Notes under the pieces: generated by a model
Database searches by the model: none
Seen by the model: only the letters and a program-made list of their open reading frames with translations
What the model was told of the DNA's origin: nothing
Made by a program: the position numbers and the translations under genes
Source: Rhodanobacteraceae bacterium
GTDB taxonomy: Bacteria > Pseudomonadota > Gammaproteobacteria > Xanthomonadales > Rhodanobacteraceae
Direction of reading: 5' to 3'
NCBI GenBank assembly: GCA_004299555.1
Contig: SCQU01000003.1
Span: 1-64,000, forward strand
Length of the DNA stretch: 64,000 nucleotides
Shown here: positions 18,367 to 26,884 of the stretch, piece by piece
Numbering within the stretch: the stretch's first letter is position 1
Layout: every line of letters starts with the position of its first letter

Positions 18367-19374
18367 GTGACATCCCTTGCCCTGACCCTCGGCCTGCTGC
18401 TGGGCGCGGCCGTGGTCATCTATCTTGCCTGCGAGTATTTTGTCAACGGCGTGGAATGGGTCGGCCGTAAGCTGGCGATAAGCCAGCAGGCGACCGGATC
18501 GATTCTGGCTGCCTTCGGTACGGCTCTGCCTGAGAGCGTGGTGACGTTCGTTGCCGTCACGTTCAGCGCCAGCGCCGCGCAGAAAGAGATCGGCGTTGGC
18601 GCGGCACTCGGCGGCCCGTTGGTGCTGTCCACCATTGCCTACGCTACGGTCGGCATCACCCTGCTGGCCTGTCACCAGAAGCTGCCGCACGTTGCGGCCA
18701 TTCGCGATGAGTTTCGCCGGTTGAGCCGCGATCAGGGCTGGTTCCTCGCCATTTTCGTGTGCAAGGTCGTGCTCGGCCTGGTGGTCTTTGCGTGGAAGCC
18801 CTGGCTGGGCATTTTGTTCTTGCTCGCGTATGCCGCCTATTTCCGGAAGGAGATGTCCGGCGAGGCCGGCGCCGAAGAGGGCACGCCCGAACCGTTGAAG
18901 CTGACTCCACGCCACGCCGTGCCGCCAACTTGGGCGGCCATCGCGCAAACGATCACGGCCCTCGTGGTGATTTTCGCGGCGTCCCATTTTTTCGTCGGCC
19001 AGCTCGATGTGTTGGGGCCGCAACTCGGTCTCCCGCCGCAGCTGGTCGCACTGCTCTTCAGCCCCGTTGCCACCGAACTGCCGGAAACACTGAATGCCAT
19101 CATCTGGGTGCGCCAAGGCAAGCATCGCCTGGCACTTGCCAACATCAGCGGCGCGATGATGATCCAGGCCACCGTACCCACCGCGCTGGGCCTGTTCTTC
19201 ACGCCATGGGTCTTCGATGAATCCCTGATCGTTGCGGCCGGGATTACGATCGCAGCCATCGCGGTGATGCTCACGGCGTTCCGCCGCGGCATCACGTCAC
19301 GCAGGCTGCTGGCTAGCATGGCGTTGTTCTACGTGGTCTTCGCGGCATGGGTGATCATCCGGCGGATTGCCTGA
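18367..19374 (+). CDS. Na+/Ca2+ exchanger-family membrane protein, riboswitch-controlled
   Basis: About 335 residues with ten or so membrane helices in two similar halves. Each half has the exchanger motif, AFGTALPESVVTF and FSPVATELPETLN, with the acidic ALPE/ELPE ion-binding residues. The family moves Ca2+ or other divalent cations against Na+ or H+. The yybP-ykoY riboswitch upstream suggests the ion here is Mn2+. The GTG at VTSLALTLGLLL has AAGGA six nt upstream (18357-18361). An earlier GTG at 18325 lies inside the regulatory stem and was rejected. Confidence 0.87.
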   Translation: MTSLALTLGLLLGAAVVIYLACEYFVNGVEWVGRKLAISQQATGSILAAFGTALPESVVTFVAVTFSASAAQKEIGVGAALGGPLVLSTIAYATVGITLLACHQKLPHVAAIRDEFRRLSRDQGWFLAIFVCKVVLGLVVFAWKPWLGILFLLAYAAYFRKEMSGEAGAEEGTPEPLKLTPRHAVPPTWAAIAQTITALVVIFAASHFFVGQLDVLGPQLGLPPQLVALLFSPVATELPETLNAIIWVRQGKHRLALANISGAMMIQATVPTALGLFFTPWVFDESLIVAAGITIAAIAVMLTAFRRGITSRRLLASMALFYVVFAAWVIIRRIA

Positions 19375-19424
19375 TCGCATGTGACCCTGCAACAGGTGAC
19401 CCGCAGACCCTGCAGGAGGTTCAT

Positions 19425-20486
19425 TTGATAAAACGCCTGTCTCGTTCGCCCGCCGTGGTGGCTGCACTGGTTGCGGCCTTGCTGTTTGGCGCCAGCACGC
19501 CCTTTGCCAAGCAACTGCTGCGCGACGTGTCGCCGGTATTGCTGGCCGGCCTGCTGTACCTCGGGAGCGGCATCGGTCTTGGTATCCTCCGGCTGGTTCG
19601 GGATCGCGGCTGGCAAACGCCGCGCATGTCAGGACGGGAATGGTTGTGGCTCATGCTCGCGATCGGCTTCGGTGGGGTGCTGGGGCCGCTTGCGTTGATG
19701 CTGGGACTCATGAGCACTTCGCCTGCGACCGCTTCGTTGCTGCTCAACCTCGAATCGGTACTGACCGCGGTGATTGCGTGGGCGGTGTTCCGCGAAAACG
19801 CGGATCGCCATGTCGTGCTCGGCATGTTCGCAATCGTTGCGGGTGCAGTCTTGCTGGCGTGGCCAAGGCCGCACGAAAATGCCGGATTGGGTGGAGGCGC
19901 GCTGCTGATTGCCTGTGCGTGCCTGTGCTGGGCGCTGGACAACAACTTCACCCGCAAGGTCTCAGCCAACGACGCGTTGTTCCTCGCCGGGCTCAAGGGC
20001 ACCGTGGCCGGGATCGTGAACACGGGCATTGCGCTGGCGCTGGGGGCCACGCTCCCGGCAATGCCGGCGATCAGCGAGGCGATGGTGGTCGGATTACTGG
20101 GCTATGGCGTGAGCCTGGTATTGTTCGTCCTCGCCCTGCGCGGGCTCGGTACGGCGCGCACCGGTGCCTATTTTTCCACGGCGCCATTCCTTGGCGCAGC
20201 CATCGCCATTCTTTTCTTCGGCGATCACGCGACGCCCTTGTTTTGGGTAGCGGCAACCCTGATGGGCATCGGCGTGTGGCTGCACCTGAGCGAGCGCCAC
20301 GAACACATGCACACCCATGAAGCGATCACCCATACCCATCGCCATGTGCATGACATTCACCACCAGCACACCCACGATTTCCCCTGGGATGGCACCGAAC
20401 CGCACACGCACCCGCACACCCACGAGCCCATCACGCACAGTCATCGGCACTACCCGGACATCCATCACCAGCACAAGCACGATTGA
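19425..20486 (+). CDS. EamA/DMT-family transporter with His-rich tail
   Basis: A 353-residue membrane protein with ten helices in two EamA repeats (LLFGASTPFAKQLLRDVSPV, then CLCWALDNNFTRKVSANDAL). These transporters export metabolites or other small molecules. It starts at a TTG with AGGAGG five nt upstream and is 50 nt downstream of the exchanger gene, so the two may be co-transcribed from the riboswitch promoter. Residues from about 290 to the end form a tail with about 23 histidines (HEHMHTHEAITHTHRH and a second similar block), an unusual metal-binding-like extension. Confidence 0.87.
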   Translation: MIKRLSRSPAVVAALVAALLFGASTPFAKQLLRDVSPVLLAGLLYLGSGIGLGILRLVRDRGWQTPRMSGREWLWLMLAIGFGGVLGPLALMLGLMSTSPATASLLLNLESVLTAVIAWAVFRENADRHVVLGMFAIVAGAVLLAWPRPHENAGLGGGALLIACACLCWALDNNFTRKVSANDALFLAGLKGTVAGIVNTGIALALGATLPAMPAISEAMVVGLLGYGVSLVLFVLALRGLGTARTGAYFSTAPFLGAAIAILFFGDHATPLFWVAATLMGIGVWLHLSERHEHMHTHEAITHTHRHVHDIHHQHTHDFPWDGTEPHTHPHTHEPITHSHRHYPDIHHQHKHD

Positions 20487-21174
20487 AACACACGGGTGCA
20501 AACGACCCGACGGAATGAAAATGTATGTTGTGGCATTTCAGAGAATGAATTGCGGGGCCACGAATCGGTACTCGGACCTCGATAGAAATGCACTCTCGGC
20601 TGTTTTCAGCGAAATCGGACAAGATTTTTGCTTGCGAGGCAGCCAACCGCGTTGGCCGCGTCGGCAGATCGTCGTAACAGCTACCTTGCCATCGCGGTGC
20701 TGGAATAGCGTGGCGCCCGGCAACACTTGCGAACGCAGCGACTTGTGTTGGTCGGACTCAGCGAGCCGAAGAGCCCCCCGTACCGGGGTTGTTGCAGTGT
20801 GCTTCGCTCCATGCAGCCGGCTGCAACGTCTTCGCGTTGCGTTGTCCAAGGGCGCAGCAACAACTGGATGCCGGGGATCGGATGTTTTTAGCCTTAGCCC
20901 AACTGCCCACAGAAGTGGACCAGAACCCGGTTTGATCCTCGCGGCGCTCGAATTGCCGGACACGTGTAAATGGCAATTCCACCATAGACGCGGGACGACC
21001 CGCGTCGAAAAAGATCCCCTCTTCCGTAGGGCAGAGGGGATCTTGCATCGACCGGGCTGAAGCTACGCATCCACGCGCGGTCTCACCTTGGAACGTGACC
21101 GTTCGGTTCCGTTTTTTATCCGGGGAGCACCCTACGTGACGACTTTCGCGTCGTGTCAGGCATGCCCGGGCCGA
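20487..21174. other. Intergenic region without a recognised gene
   Basis: About 690 nt. Overlapping open frames exist on both strands (for example 20538-20963 minus), but none has a recognisable family, start context or signal peptide. A strong hairpin near the right end is listed separately. Confidence 0.5.
21011..21044. terminator. Perfect 11-bp hairpin, possible terminator
   Basis: AAGATCCCCTC (21011-21021) pairs perfectly with GAGGGGATCTT (21034-21044) around a 12-nt loop. No long T run follows on either strand, so intrinsic termination is uncertain. It lies downstream of the exported repeat protein gene on the minus strand. Confidence 0.4.
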
Positions 21175-21993
21175 TCAGCGCTGCCGCTCCTTGTTGTTGG
21201 CGTTACCGTGGCTGTTGCGATGGCGGCTGTGGCTGTTGGAGCGCGATTGCGCGTGCGCGCTCGCCGAACCATTGGCCGAACCACTGGCGTTGATGCCGCT
21301 GACCGCGTTGCCGACCGAACCCGCGGTGCGATCGGTGGACTGGATCGCCGTGTTGGCGGTGTTGCGCACCGCGCTCCCGACACCTCGTCCGGCATCGCCA
21401 GCCTTGCCTGCCGCGGCCGCGGTGTTCAATCCGGCGCCCGCCATCGTGCCCGCGCCGGCATTGGCGCTACCGTTGGCCGAACCGCCGGCTTGGCCGCTGG
21501 CGTTGATGCCGCTGACCGCGTTGCCGACCGAACCTGCGGTGCGGTCGGCGGACTGGATCGCCGTGTTGGCGGCGTTGCGCACCGTGCCGCCGACACCTCG
21601 TCCGGCGTCGCCGGCCTTGCCTGCGGCGGCCGCGGTGTCGAGGCCGGCGCCGGTATTGGCCGAACCGGTGACTTGTGTATTGCCCGCCTTGGTCGCCGCG
21701 GAAACGCCGACCCGTTGGCCAGTGTCAGCGCGCGCGCGCGCCGACTGGCCCGCAGCGTCGGCAGTTTTCTGTGTTGCGTGTTTCCTGGCGCGATCGCCTG
21801 TGCGTGCAAGTCGATTCGTGGTTTGCAGGGTATTCTGCATGGTGTTCGGGAAGGTGTGTTGCATCATGCGGCCGGTGTTCACGCCCACGGCACCTCCGAC
21901 CTGGCCCACGGCGCCAAGGTGGACTTGGGCAAACGCAGGCAGGGCGAGCAAACACGATGCAGCGATGGAAACAGCGAGTGTGGTCTTGCGCAT
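21175..21993 (-). CDS. Exported low-complexity repeat protein
   Basis: A 272-residue protein with signal peptide (MRKTTLAVSIAASCLLALPA, cleaved near AFAQ), no recognised domain and an Ala/Gly/Asn/Ser/Thr-rich mature part. Two near-identical blocks contain AGKAGDAGRGVG and ADRTAGSVGNAVSGINASG (or STDRTAGSVG...). The C-terminus is Ser/Asn/His/Arg-rich (SRSNSHSRHRNSHG). The GGAGG ribosome-binding site and ATG are clear. The composition suggests an extended surface or periplasmic protein, or one with helical repeats. I do not recognise the function. Confidence 0.75.
   Translation of the reverse strand: MRKTTLAVSIAASCLLALPAFAQVHLGAVGQVGGAVGVNTGRMMQHTFPNTMQNTLQTTNRLARTGDRARKHATQKTADAAGQSARARADTGQRVGVSAATKAGNTQVTGSANTGAGLDTAAAAGKAGDAGRGVGGTVRNAANTAIQSADRTAGSVGNAVSGINASGQAGGSANGSANAGAGTMAGAGLNTAAAAGKAGDAGRGVGSAVRNTANTAIQSTDRTAGSVGNAVSGINASGSANGSASAHAQSRSNSHSRHRNSHGNANNKERQR
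21284..21655 (-). repeat. Tandem ~150-bp direct repeat within the exported repeat gene
   Basis: Segments beginning near 21284 and 21497 (213-bp offset) are nearly identical for about 150 bp. They differ mostly by single substitutions and keep the reading frame. This is an internal duplication inside the gene at 21175-21993. Confidence 0.8.
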
Positions 21994-22032
21994 ATGGGTC
22001 CTCCGTGTTGAACCGCGTGCGTTGGGGCGCAC

Positions 22033-22395
22033 GACGATCCGAACACTACGCAGGCCCCATCAACTCGTCGCTGAATCGCGATCGTGGCGATTCAGCACCT
22101 GGATGGTTTGCTGAACGACGGCTTGCGTCCCGCCACCACATGAGTGCGCATGCAATGCGCCCATGCTGGATGGTCGTGCCGGAGGCAACGCACACGACGA
22201 TGCCAGCCGTCGCGGGACGGCTCATCGCCCATGGCAGCGTGACTCATACCGAACAGCCGTCAAGGAATCCGGTGCGGTCCCGAAACGCCAACATCCGTAA
22301 CGAGAGCCTCGGGCTCTTGCACCAACCCGCACGTACTGGCTCATGCCAAAGGGAACTGCGTCACAGTCGCCGCGAGGTGTTCAGCAACGCCGGCT
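22033..22395. other. Intergenic region without a recognised gene
   Basis: About 360 nt upstream of the exported repeat gene and before an outer-membrane protein fragment. Frames are open here, but the translated sequence shows no family motif or start signal. Confidence 0.45.
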
Positions 22396-22752
22396 GACAC
22401 CGGCCAGAATGATTACGGCGTGAACCTCGACGCCTACAAGGGCTTCGGCGCGTGGACGGTTTTCGGTGGTGCCGGATACATGAAGTATGGTTCATCGCAA
22501 TACGTTGCCCTGCACAATGGCTGGAATGCGAACCTCGGTGCCGGCTACAAGCTCGATGCTAGCGACGACATCGGCGCCTATTTCTATTTCCGCCAGAAGA
22601 TCTCTGATTCCGGCTACGCCGACCGTGAACTGACCGGGTATTGGAACCATCACTTCGGCAGCGCTTGGCGCTTGCAGGCCTATGTGCTGGGCGGGTTTTC
22701 GGACGGCAGCCCCGACTGGGGCGTCGGTGGCTCGATGCAGTACGCGTTTTGA
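22396..22752 (+). pseudogene. Outer-membrane beta-barrel protein, C-terminal fragment
   Basis: From about DTGQNDYGVN onward the frame gives a barrel-like sequence (FGAWTVFGGAGYMKYGSSQY, ANLGAGYKLDASDDIGAYFY, RLQAYVLGGFSDGSPDWG) and ends in the aromatic SMQYAF typical of outer-membrane proteins. There is no signal peptide, and the sequence upstream in the same frame looks non-coding, so only the last strands remain. A GTG at 22420 could be a start, but a barrel without a signal sequence would not be exported. Confidence 0.6.
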
Positions 22753-22855
22753 AAGCGCGGGCGATTGAACACACCACGAGCGTGACATGCCATTCAGGTC
22801 ACACAAGCCAGCATCCTGCCGCTGCACGCGCGCAAACCAGTATGAGGGGATCACG

Positions 22856-23272
22856 ATGAAAACGCGGCGCTTTGCTGTCATTGCCGCACTGGCTATCGCC
22901 GGCGCCGGTTTTGCCACCACACCAGTTGTGGCCAGTCCACCGGCTTGGGCGCCCGCACACGGCTGGCGTGCCAAGCACCAGTACGTCTATTACCCGTCTG
23001 CCGAGGTGTACTACGAGCCCGCCTCGCGCATGTGGTTCTGGCTGGGTGGCAACGGTTGGCAGGCCGGCGTTAGCTTGCCGCTGGCACTGCAAGGCTATGT
23101 GGGCGCGGGCGGCGTGAACATCTCGCTGGATGTCGACCGCCCGTACCTGCAAAACGACGACGTGGTGCGCCGCTATGGCGGTAGCCAGCACCGTTGGTGG
23201 CGAGACGAAGATCGCGGTCATGGACATGGTGGACACGGACATGGTGGGAGTAACCACGGCCACGATCACTGA
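22856..23272 (+). CDS. Small exported protein with His/Gly-rich C-terminus
   Basis: A 138-residue protein with a clear signal peptide (MKTRRFAVIAALAIAGAGFA, cleaved near VVAS). A Tyr/Trp-rich middle (YVYYPSAEVYYEPASRMWFW, then LGGNGWQAGVSLPLALQGYV) resembles short periplasmic proteins of unknown function. The HGHGGHGHGGSNHGHDH tail could bind metal. A GAGGGGA ribosome-binding site precedes the ATG. The function is not known to me. It lies next to a Cu/Ag efflux operon, which fits but does not prove a metal role. Confidence 0.75.
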   Translation: MKTRRFAVIAALAIAGAGFATTPVVASPPAWAPAHGWRAKHQYVYYPSAEVYYEPASRMWFWLGGNGWQAGVSLPLALQGYVGAGGVNISLDVDRPYLQNDDVVRRYGGSQHRWWRDEDRGHGHGGHGHGGSNHGHDH

Positions 23273-23734
23273 GTGCCTCTGCGTGATGACCCCGTGTCCT
23301 ATTGATCACATTATCGAAGACTGCGACGCAACCAGACCGAACATGTGAACGTCATCCAGACGATAGCAGCGCTGTCGCTCACGAAAGATCTCAAGTTCGC
23401 TTGACCTGCGACGATTCTGGATTGGCTGCTTTCCGCTCTATAGCGCTTTTCATTCCGTCGCCTCAGGCGCCAACTTCGGGTCGACTTGAGCCTGACGCGC
23501 ATCGGGCAGTGTGCGGCCAACACCTGCCGGTCGACCTCTTGAAATGCACGTCGCGAACCGGCCATTCAAGATGTGTCTCGGCAGCATCGGCGCCGCCGCG
23601 CAAGTCTGATTGCCGGCCAGGCACGTTGTCCTTGCCGATCCGGGCAACTCATCAACTCGAAGCTGCAACGCAACCGGGCGGCTGACGAAATGCAGCAGCC
23701 GACCAAGCATCACCCAGCCGTGATGCCCGACAAC
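23273..23734. other. Intergenic region between convergent genes
   Basis: About 460 nt between the small exported protein and the end of cusA. I see no gene, tRNA or clear terminator in it. Confidence 0.5.
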
Positions 23735-26700
23735 TTATGCGAGCCGTTCGCCGCTTTTACGTAGTACGCGCCATTTCCACAACAGGTACACGGCTGGAAT
23801 CACCAGCATCGTCAACACCAGGGAACTGACCATGCCGCCGACCATCGGCGCTGCAATGCGGCGCATCACTTCGGAGCCGGTTCCGCCGCCAAACATCACC
23901 GGCAGCAAACCGGCGATGACGGCCGCGGCCGTCATCGAGATGGGTCGCAAGCGCAACAACGCGCCGTCCCGCACGGCGTCGCGTAGTCCCTCGAAGGCTA
24001 TCGGTTGCGATTGATCGTGACAGCGTTGCACACAGGCCGCGACAGACTGGTTCAGGTACACCAGCAGCACCACCCCGATCTCGACGGTGAGCCCGGCCAA
24101 GGCGATGAAGCCAACATCTACAGCTACCGACAGGTTGTAGCCAAGCAGGTACAACAGCCAGAAGCTACCCGCCAACGCCATCGGCAACGTGCCGAGGATG
24201 ATCAGAACTTGCGGGATGCTGCGAAACGCCATGTACAGAAATAGCGCGATCAGCACGATCGTTACCGGGATAATCACAGCCAGGCGTTGCCGAGCCTGCT
24301 GCATGAACTGGTATTGCCCCGCAAAGGTCAGCGAATAACCCGGTGGCAGTTTGACCTTGGCTGCCACCACTTTTTTCGCCGCGGCCACATAGGAACCGAG
24401 ATCGCGGCCCGCGATATCGACAAAGGTCCAGCCAACCAGTTGCGCCGCCTCGCTCTTGATCATCGGAGGGCCATCGGCGATGTGTACGTCAGCGACGTCG
24501 CCCAAAGCGATGTGATCGCCACGCGCCGTGACGATCGGCAACTGCCGGATCCTCGCAACCGAGTTACGCCAGTCACGCGGATAGCGCAGGTTGACCGGGT
24601 AACGTTCCAGGCCTTCGATGGTCTCGGTGACGTTCATGCCACCGATGGCCGTGCGCACCACATCCTGCACATTGCTGATATTGAGGCCGAGGCGCGCGGC
24701 CTTGCCGCGATCGATATCGATGTCGATGTACCGCCCGCCCACGACGCGTTCGGCAAACACCGAGGTCGTACCACGCACGGCGGGCAAAACCTGTTCCAGA
24801 CGCCGACCGATCTTCTGGATCACCGCCAGATCCGGGCCGCCGACCTCGATGCCGACCGGTGTCTTGATGCCGGTGGATGACATGTCGATGCGATCCTTGA
24901 TCGGCATGGTCCAGGTGTTGGTCAGGCCCGGCAGGTGCACGCGCTGCTTCAGCTCGTTGACGATGTCGGCCTTGGTGACGCCGGCAGGCCACTCGGAGCG
25001 TGGCTTGAACTGGATGATGGTCTCGTCCATGGACAACGGCGCGGGGTCGGTCGCGGTCTGCGCGCGGCCCATCTTGCCGAACACGGATTTGACCTCCGGC
25101 ACGGTCATGATCAGCTTGTCCGTTTGTTGCAGCACCTGGCGCGCTTTGCCGGCGGAAATACCGGGGCGTGCGGAGGGCATGTACATGATGTCGCCTTCAT
25201 CCAGCGGCGGCATGAACTCCGAACCCAGCTGCGAGGCAGGCCACAGGCTCACGAGAATTACCGCAACGCCCGCCAGCACCAGGATCCAGGGGTGGAGCAC
25301 CACGCGGTTGATCGCGGGCTTGTAGATCGCGGTGAGCACCCGATTGAGCGGATTGCGGTGTTCCGGCGTGATGTGCCCGCGGACGAAATACCCCATCAGC
25401 ACCGGGATCAGGGTCACCGCCAAAATCGCCGCCCCCGCCATCGAGTAGATCCAGGTGTAAGCGAGCGGCGAAAACATCCGGCCCGATTGTCCGGTGAGAC
25501 TCAGGATCGGGATCATGCTCACGGTGATGATCAGCAGCGAGAAGAACAGTGCCGGCCCCACCTCGGTGGTCGCGGCGGCTACCCGGCTCCAGGTCGCGGC
25601 GGTGCCGGAGCCAGTGTCCGCATCGTGCTCGATGTGCTTGTGCAGGTTCTCGATCATTACGATTGCACCATCGGTCATCGCGCCGATGGCAATCGCGATC
25701 CCGCCCAGCGACATGATGTTGGCGTTGAGTCCCTGCATGCGCATCGCGATGAACGCGATCAGGATCCCGATCGGCAGACTGACGATGGCGACCAGCGACG
25801 AGCGGAAGTGAAACAGGAACACACCGCAGATCAAGGCCACCACCAGAAACTCTTCCAACAGCTTCTCGCGCAGATTCTTGATCGCTTTGCCGATCAACAC
25901 CGAGCGGTCATAGGTCGGCACGATCTTGACGCCATCTGGCAGGTTGCCCTTGAGCGAGGCCAGCCTGGCTTTGACGCCGTCGATGACGTTCTCCGGGTTT
26001 GCGCCGGAGCGCATGACGATGACCCCGCCGACCACCTCGCCTTGGCCGTCCAGGTCCGCGATGCCCCGGCGGATCTGCGGGCCCCGGCGTACCGTGGCCA
26101 CATCCTTGAGCTGTACGGGTGTGCCGTTGGCCGTGGTCTTGAGCGGAATCGCAAGCAGATCCTTGATGCTCTTGATGTAACCGCTGGCGCGCACCATGTA
26201 TTCGGCTTCGGCCAATTCGACGACCGCCCCGCCGGTTTCGTTGTTGCCGTTCTGGATGGCCTTCTTCACCTGCTCAAGCGTGATGCCATAGGCACGCAAC
26301 TTGTCGGGATTGACCACCACCTGGTACTGCCGCACCATGCCGCCGACAGTGGCGACTTCGGCCACGCCCGGCACCGTCTGCAGCTGATATTTCAGGAACC
26401 AGTCCTGCAGGCTGGTGAGCTGTGCCAGATCATGCTTGCCGGTCTTGTCGACCAGGGCGTACTCGTAGACCCAGCCGACGCCAGTCGCATCCGGCCCGAT
26501 GGTCGGATGCACGTCGGGCGGCAGGTCGGCGGTAACCTGGTCCAGGTGCTCCAACACGCGCGAGCGTGCCCAATAGAGATCCGTGCCGTCCTTGAACGTG
26601 ATGTAGATAAAGGAATCGCCGAAGAACGAATAGCCGCGCACCGCAGTGGCGTTCGGGACCCCAAGCATCGCCGTTTCCAGCGGATAGGTAACCTGGTCCT

Positions 26701-26884
26701 GTACGACTTGCGGTGCCTGGCCCGGCCAGGAGGTCTTGACGATGACCTGCACGTCAGACAGGTCGGGGATGGCGTCCACCGGCGTGCGTTGCAGCTCATA
26801 CAACCCGCCGGCAATCACGAAGGCCAATCCCAGCAGCACGAAGCCGCGGTTTTTCAGCGACCAGCGAATGAGCGCGGCAATCAT
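23735..26884 (-). CDS. cusA: Cu(I)/Ag(I) efflux RND transporter CusA
   Basis: A 1049-residue inner-membrane RND pump. The helix motif IAIGAMTDGAIVMIENLHKH and the periplasmic RIDMSSTGIKTPVGIEVGG, with its Met, match the copper/silver CusA subgroup rather than zinc-type CzcA. Other landmarks are the N-terminal TPVDAIPDLSDVQVIVKTSW and the second membrane block near the C-terminus. It exports monovalent copper or silver with CusB and CusC. Its ATG overlaps the cusB stop (ATGA), giving cusC-cusB-cusA on the minus strand. Length is normal for the family. Confidence 0.93.
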   Translation of the reverse strand: MIAALIRWSLKNRGFVLLGLAFVIAGGLYELQRTPVDAIPDLSDVQVIVKTSWPGQAPQVVQDQVTYPLETAMLGVPNATAVRGYSFFGDSFIYITFKDGTDLYWARSRVLEHLDQVTADLPPDVHPTIGPDATGVGWVYEYALVDKTGKHDLAQLTSLQDWFLKYQLQTVPGVAEVATVGGMVRQYQVVVNPDKLRAYGITLEQVKKAIQNGNNETGGAVVELAEAEYMVRASGYIKSIKDLLAIPLKTTANGTPVQLKDVATVRRGPQIRRGIADLDGQGEVVGGVIVMRSGANPENVIDGVKARLASLKGNLPDGVKIVPTYDRSVLIGKAIKNLREKLLEEFLVVALICGVFLFHFRSSLVAIVSLPIGILIAFIAMRMQGLNANIMSLGGIAIAIGAMTDGAIVMIENLHKHIEHDADTGSGTAATWSRVAAATTEVGPALFFSLLIITVSMIPILSLTGQSGRMFSPLAYTWIYSMAGAAILAVTLIPVLMGYFVRGHITPEHRNPLNRVLTAIYKPAINRVVLHPWILVLAGVAVILVSLWPASQLGSEFMPPLDEGDIMYMPSARPGISAGKARQVLQQTDKLIMTVPEVKSVFGKMGRAQTATDPAPLSMDETIIQFKPRSEWPAGVTKADIVNELKQRVHLPGLTNTWTMPIKDRIDMSSTGIKTPVGIEVGGPDLAVIQKIGRRLEQVLPAVRGTTSVFAERVVGGRYIDIDIDRGKAARLGLNISNVQDVVRTAIGGMNVTETIEGLERYPVNLRYPRDWRNSVARIRQLPIVTARGDHIALGDVADVHIADGPPMIKSEAAQLVGWTFVDIAGRDLGSYVAAAKKVVAAKVKLPPGYSLTFAGQYQFMQQARQRLAVIIPVTIVLIALFLYMAFRSIPQVLIILGTLPMALAGSFWLLYLLGYNLSVAVDVGFIALAGLTVEIGVVLLVYLNQSVAACVQRCHDQSQPIAFEGLRDAVRDGALLRLRPISMTAAAVIAGLLPVMFGGGTGSEVMRRIAAPMVGGMVSSLVLTMLVIPAVYLLWKWRVLRKSGERLA

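Noticed and set aside
20538-20963. A 141-codon minus-strand frame
   Set aside because: No ribosome-binding site, no signal, no family resemblance; other frames in the region are equally open.
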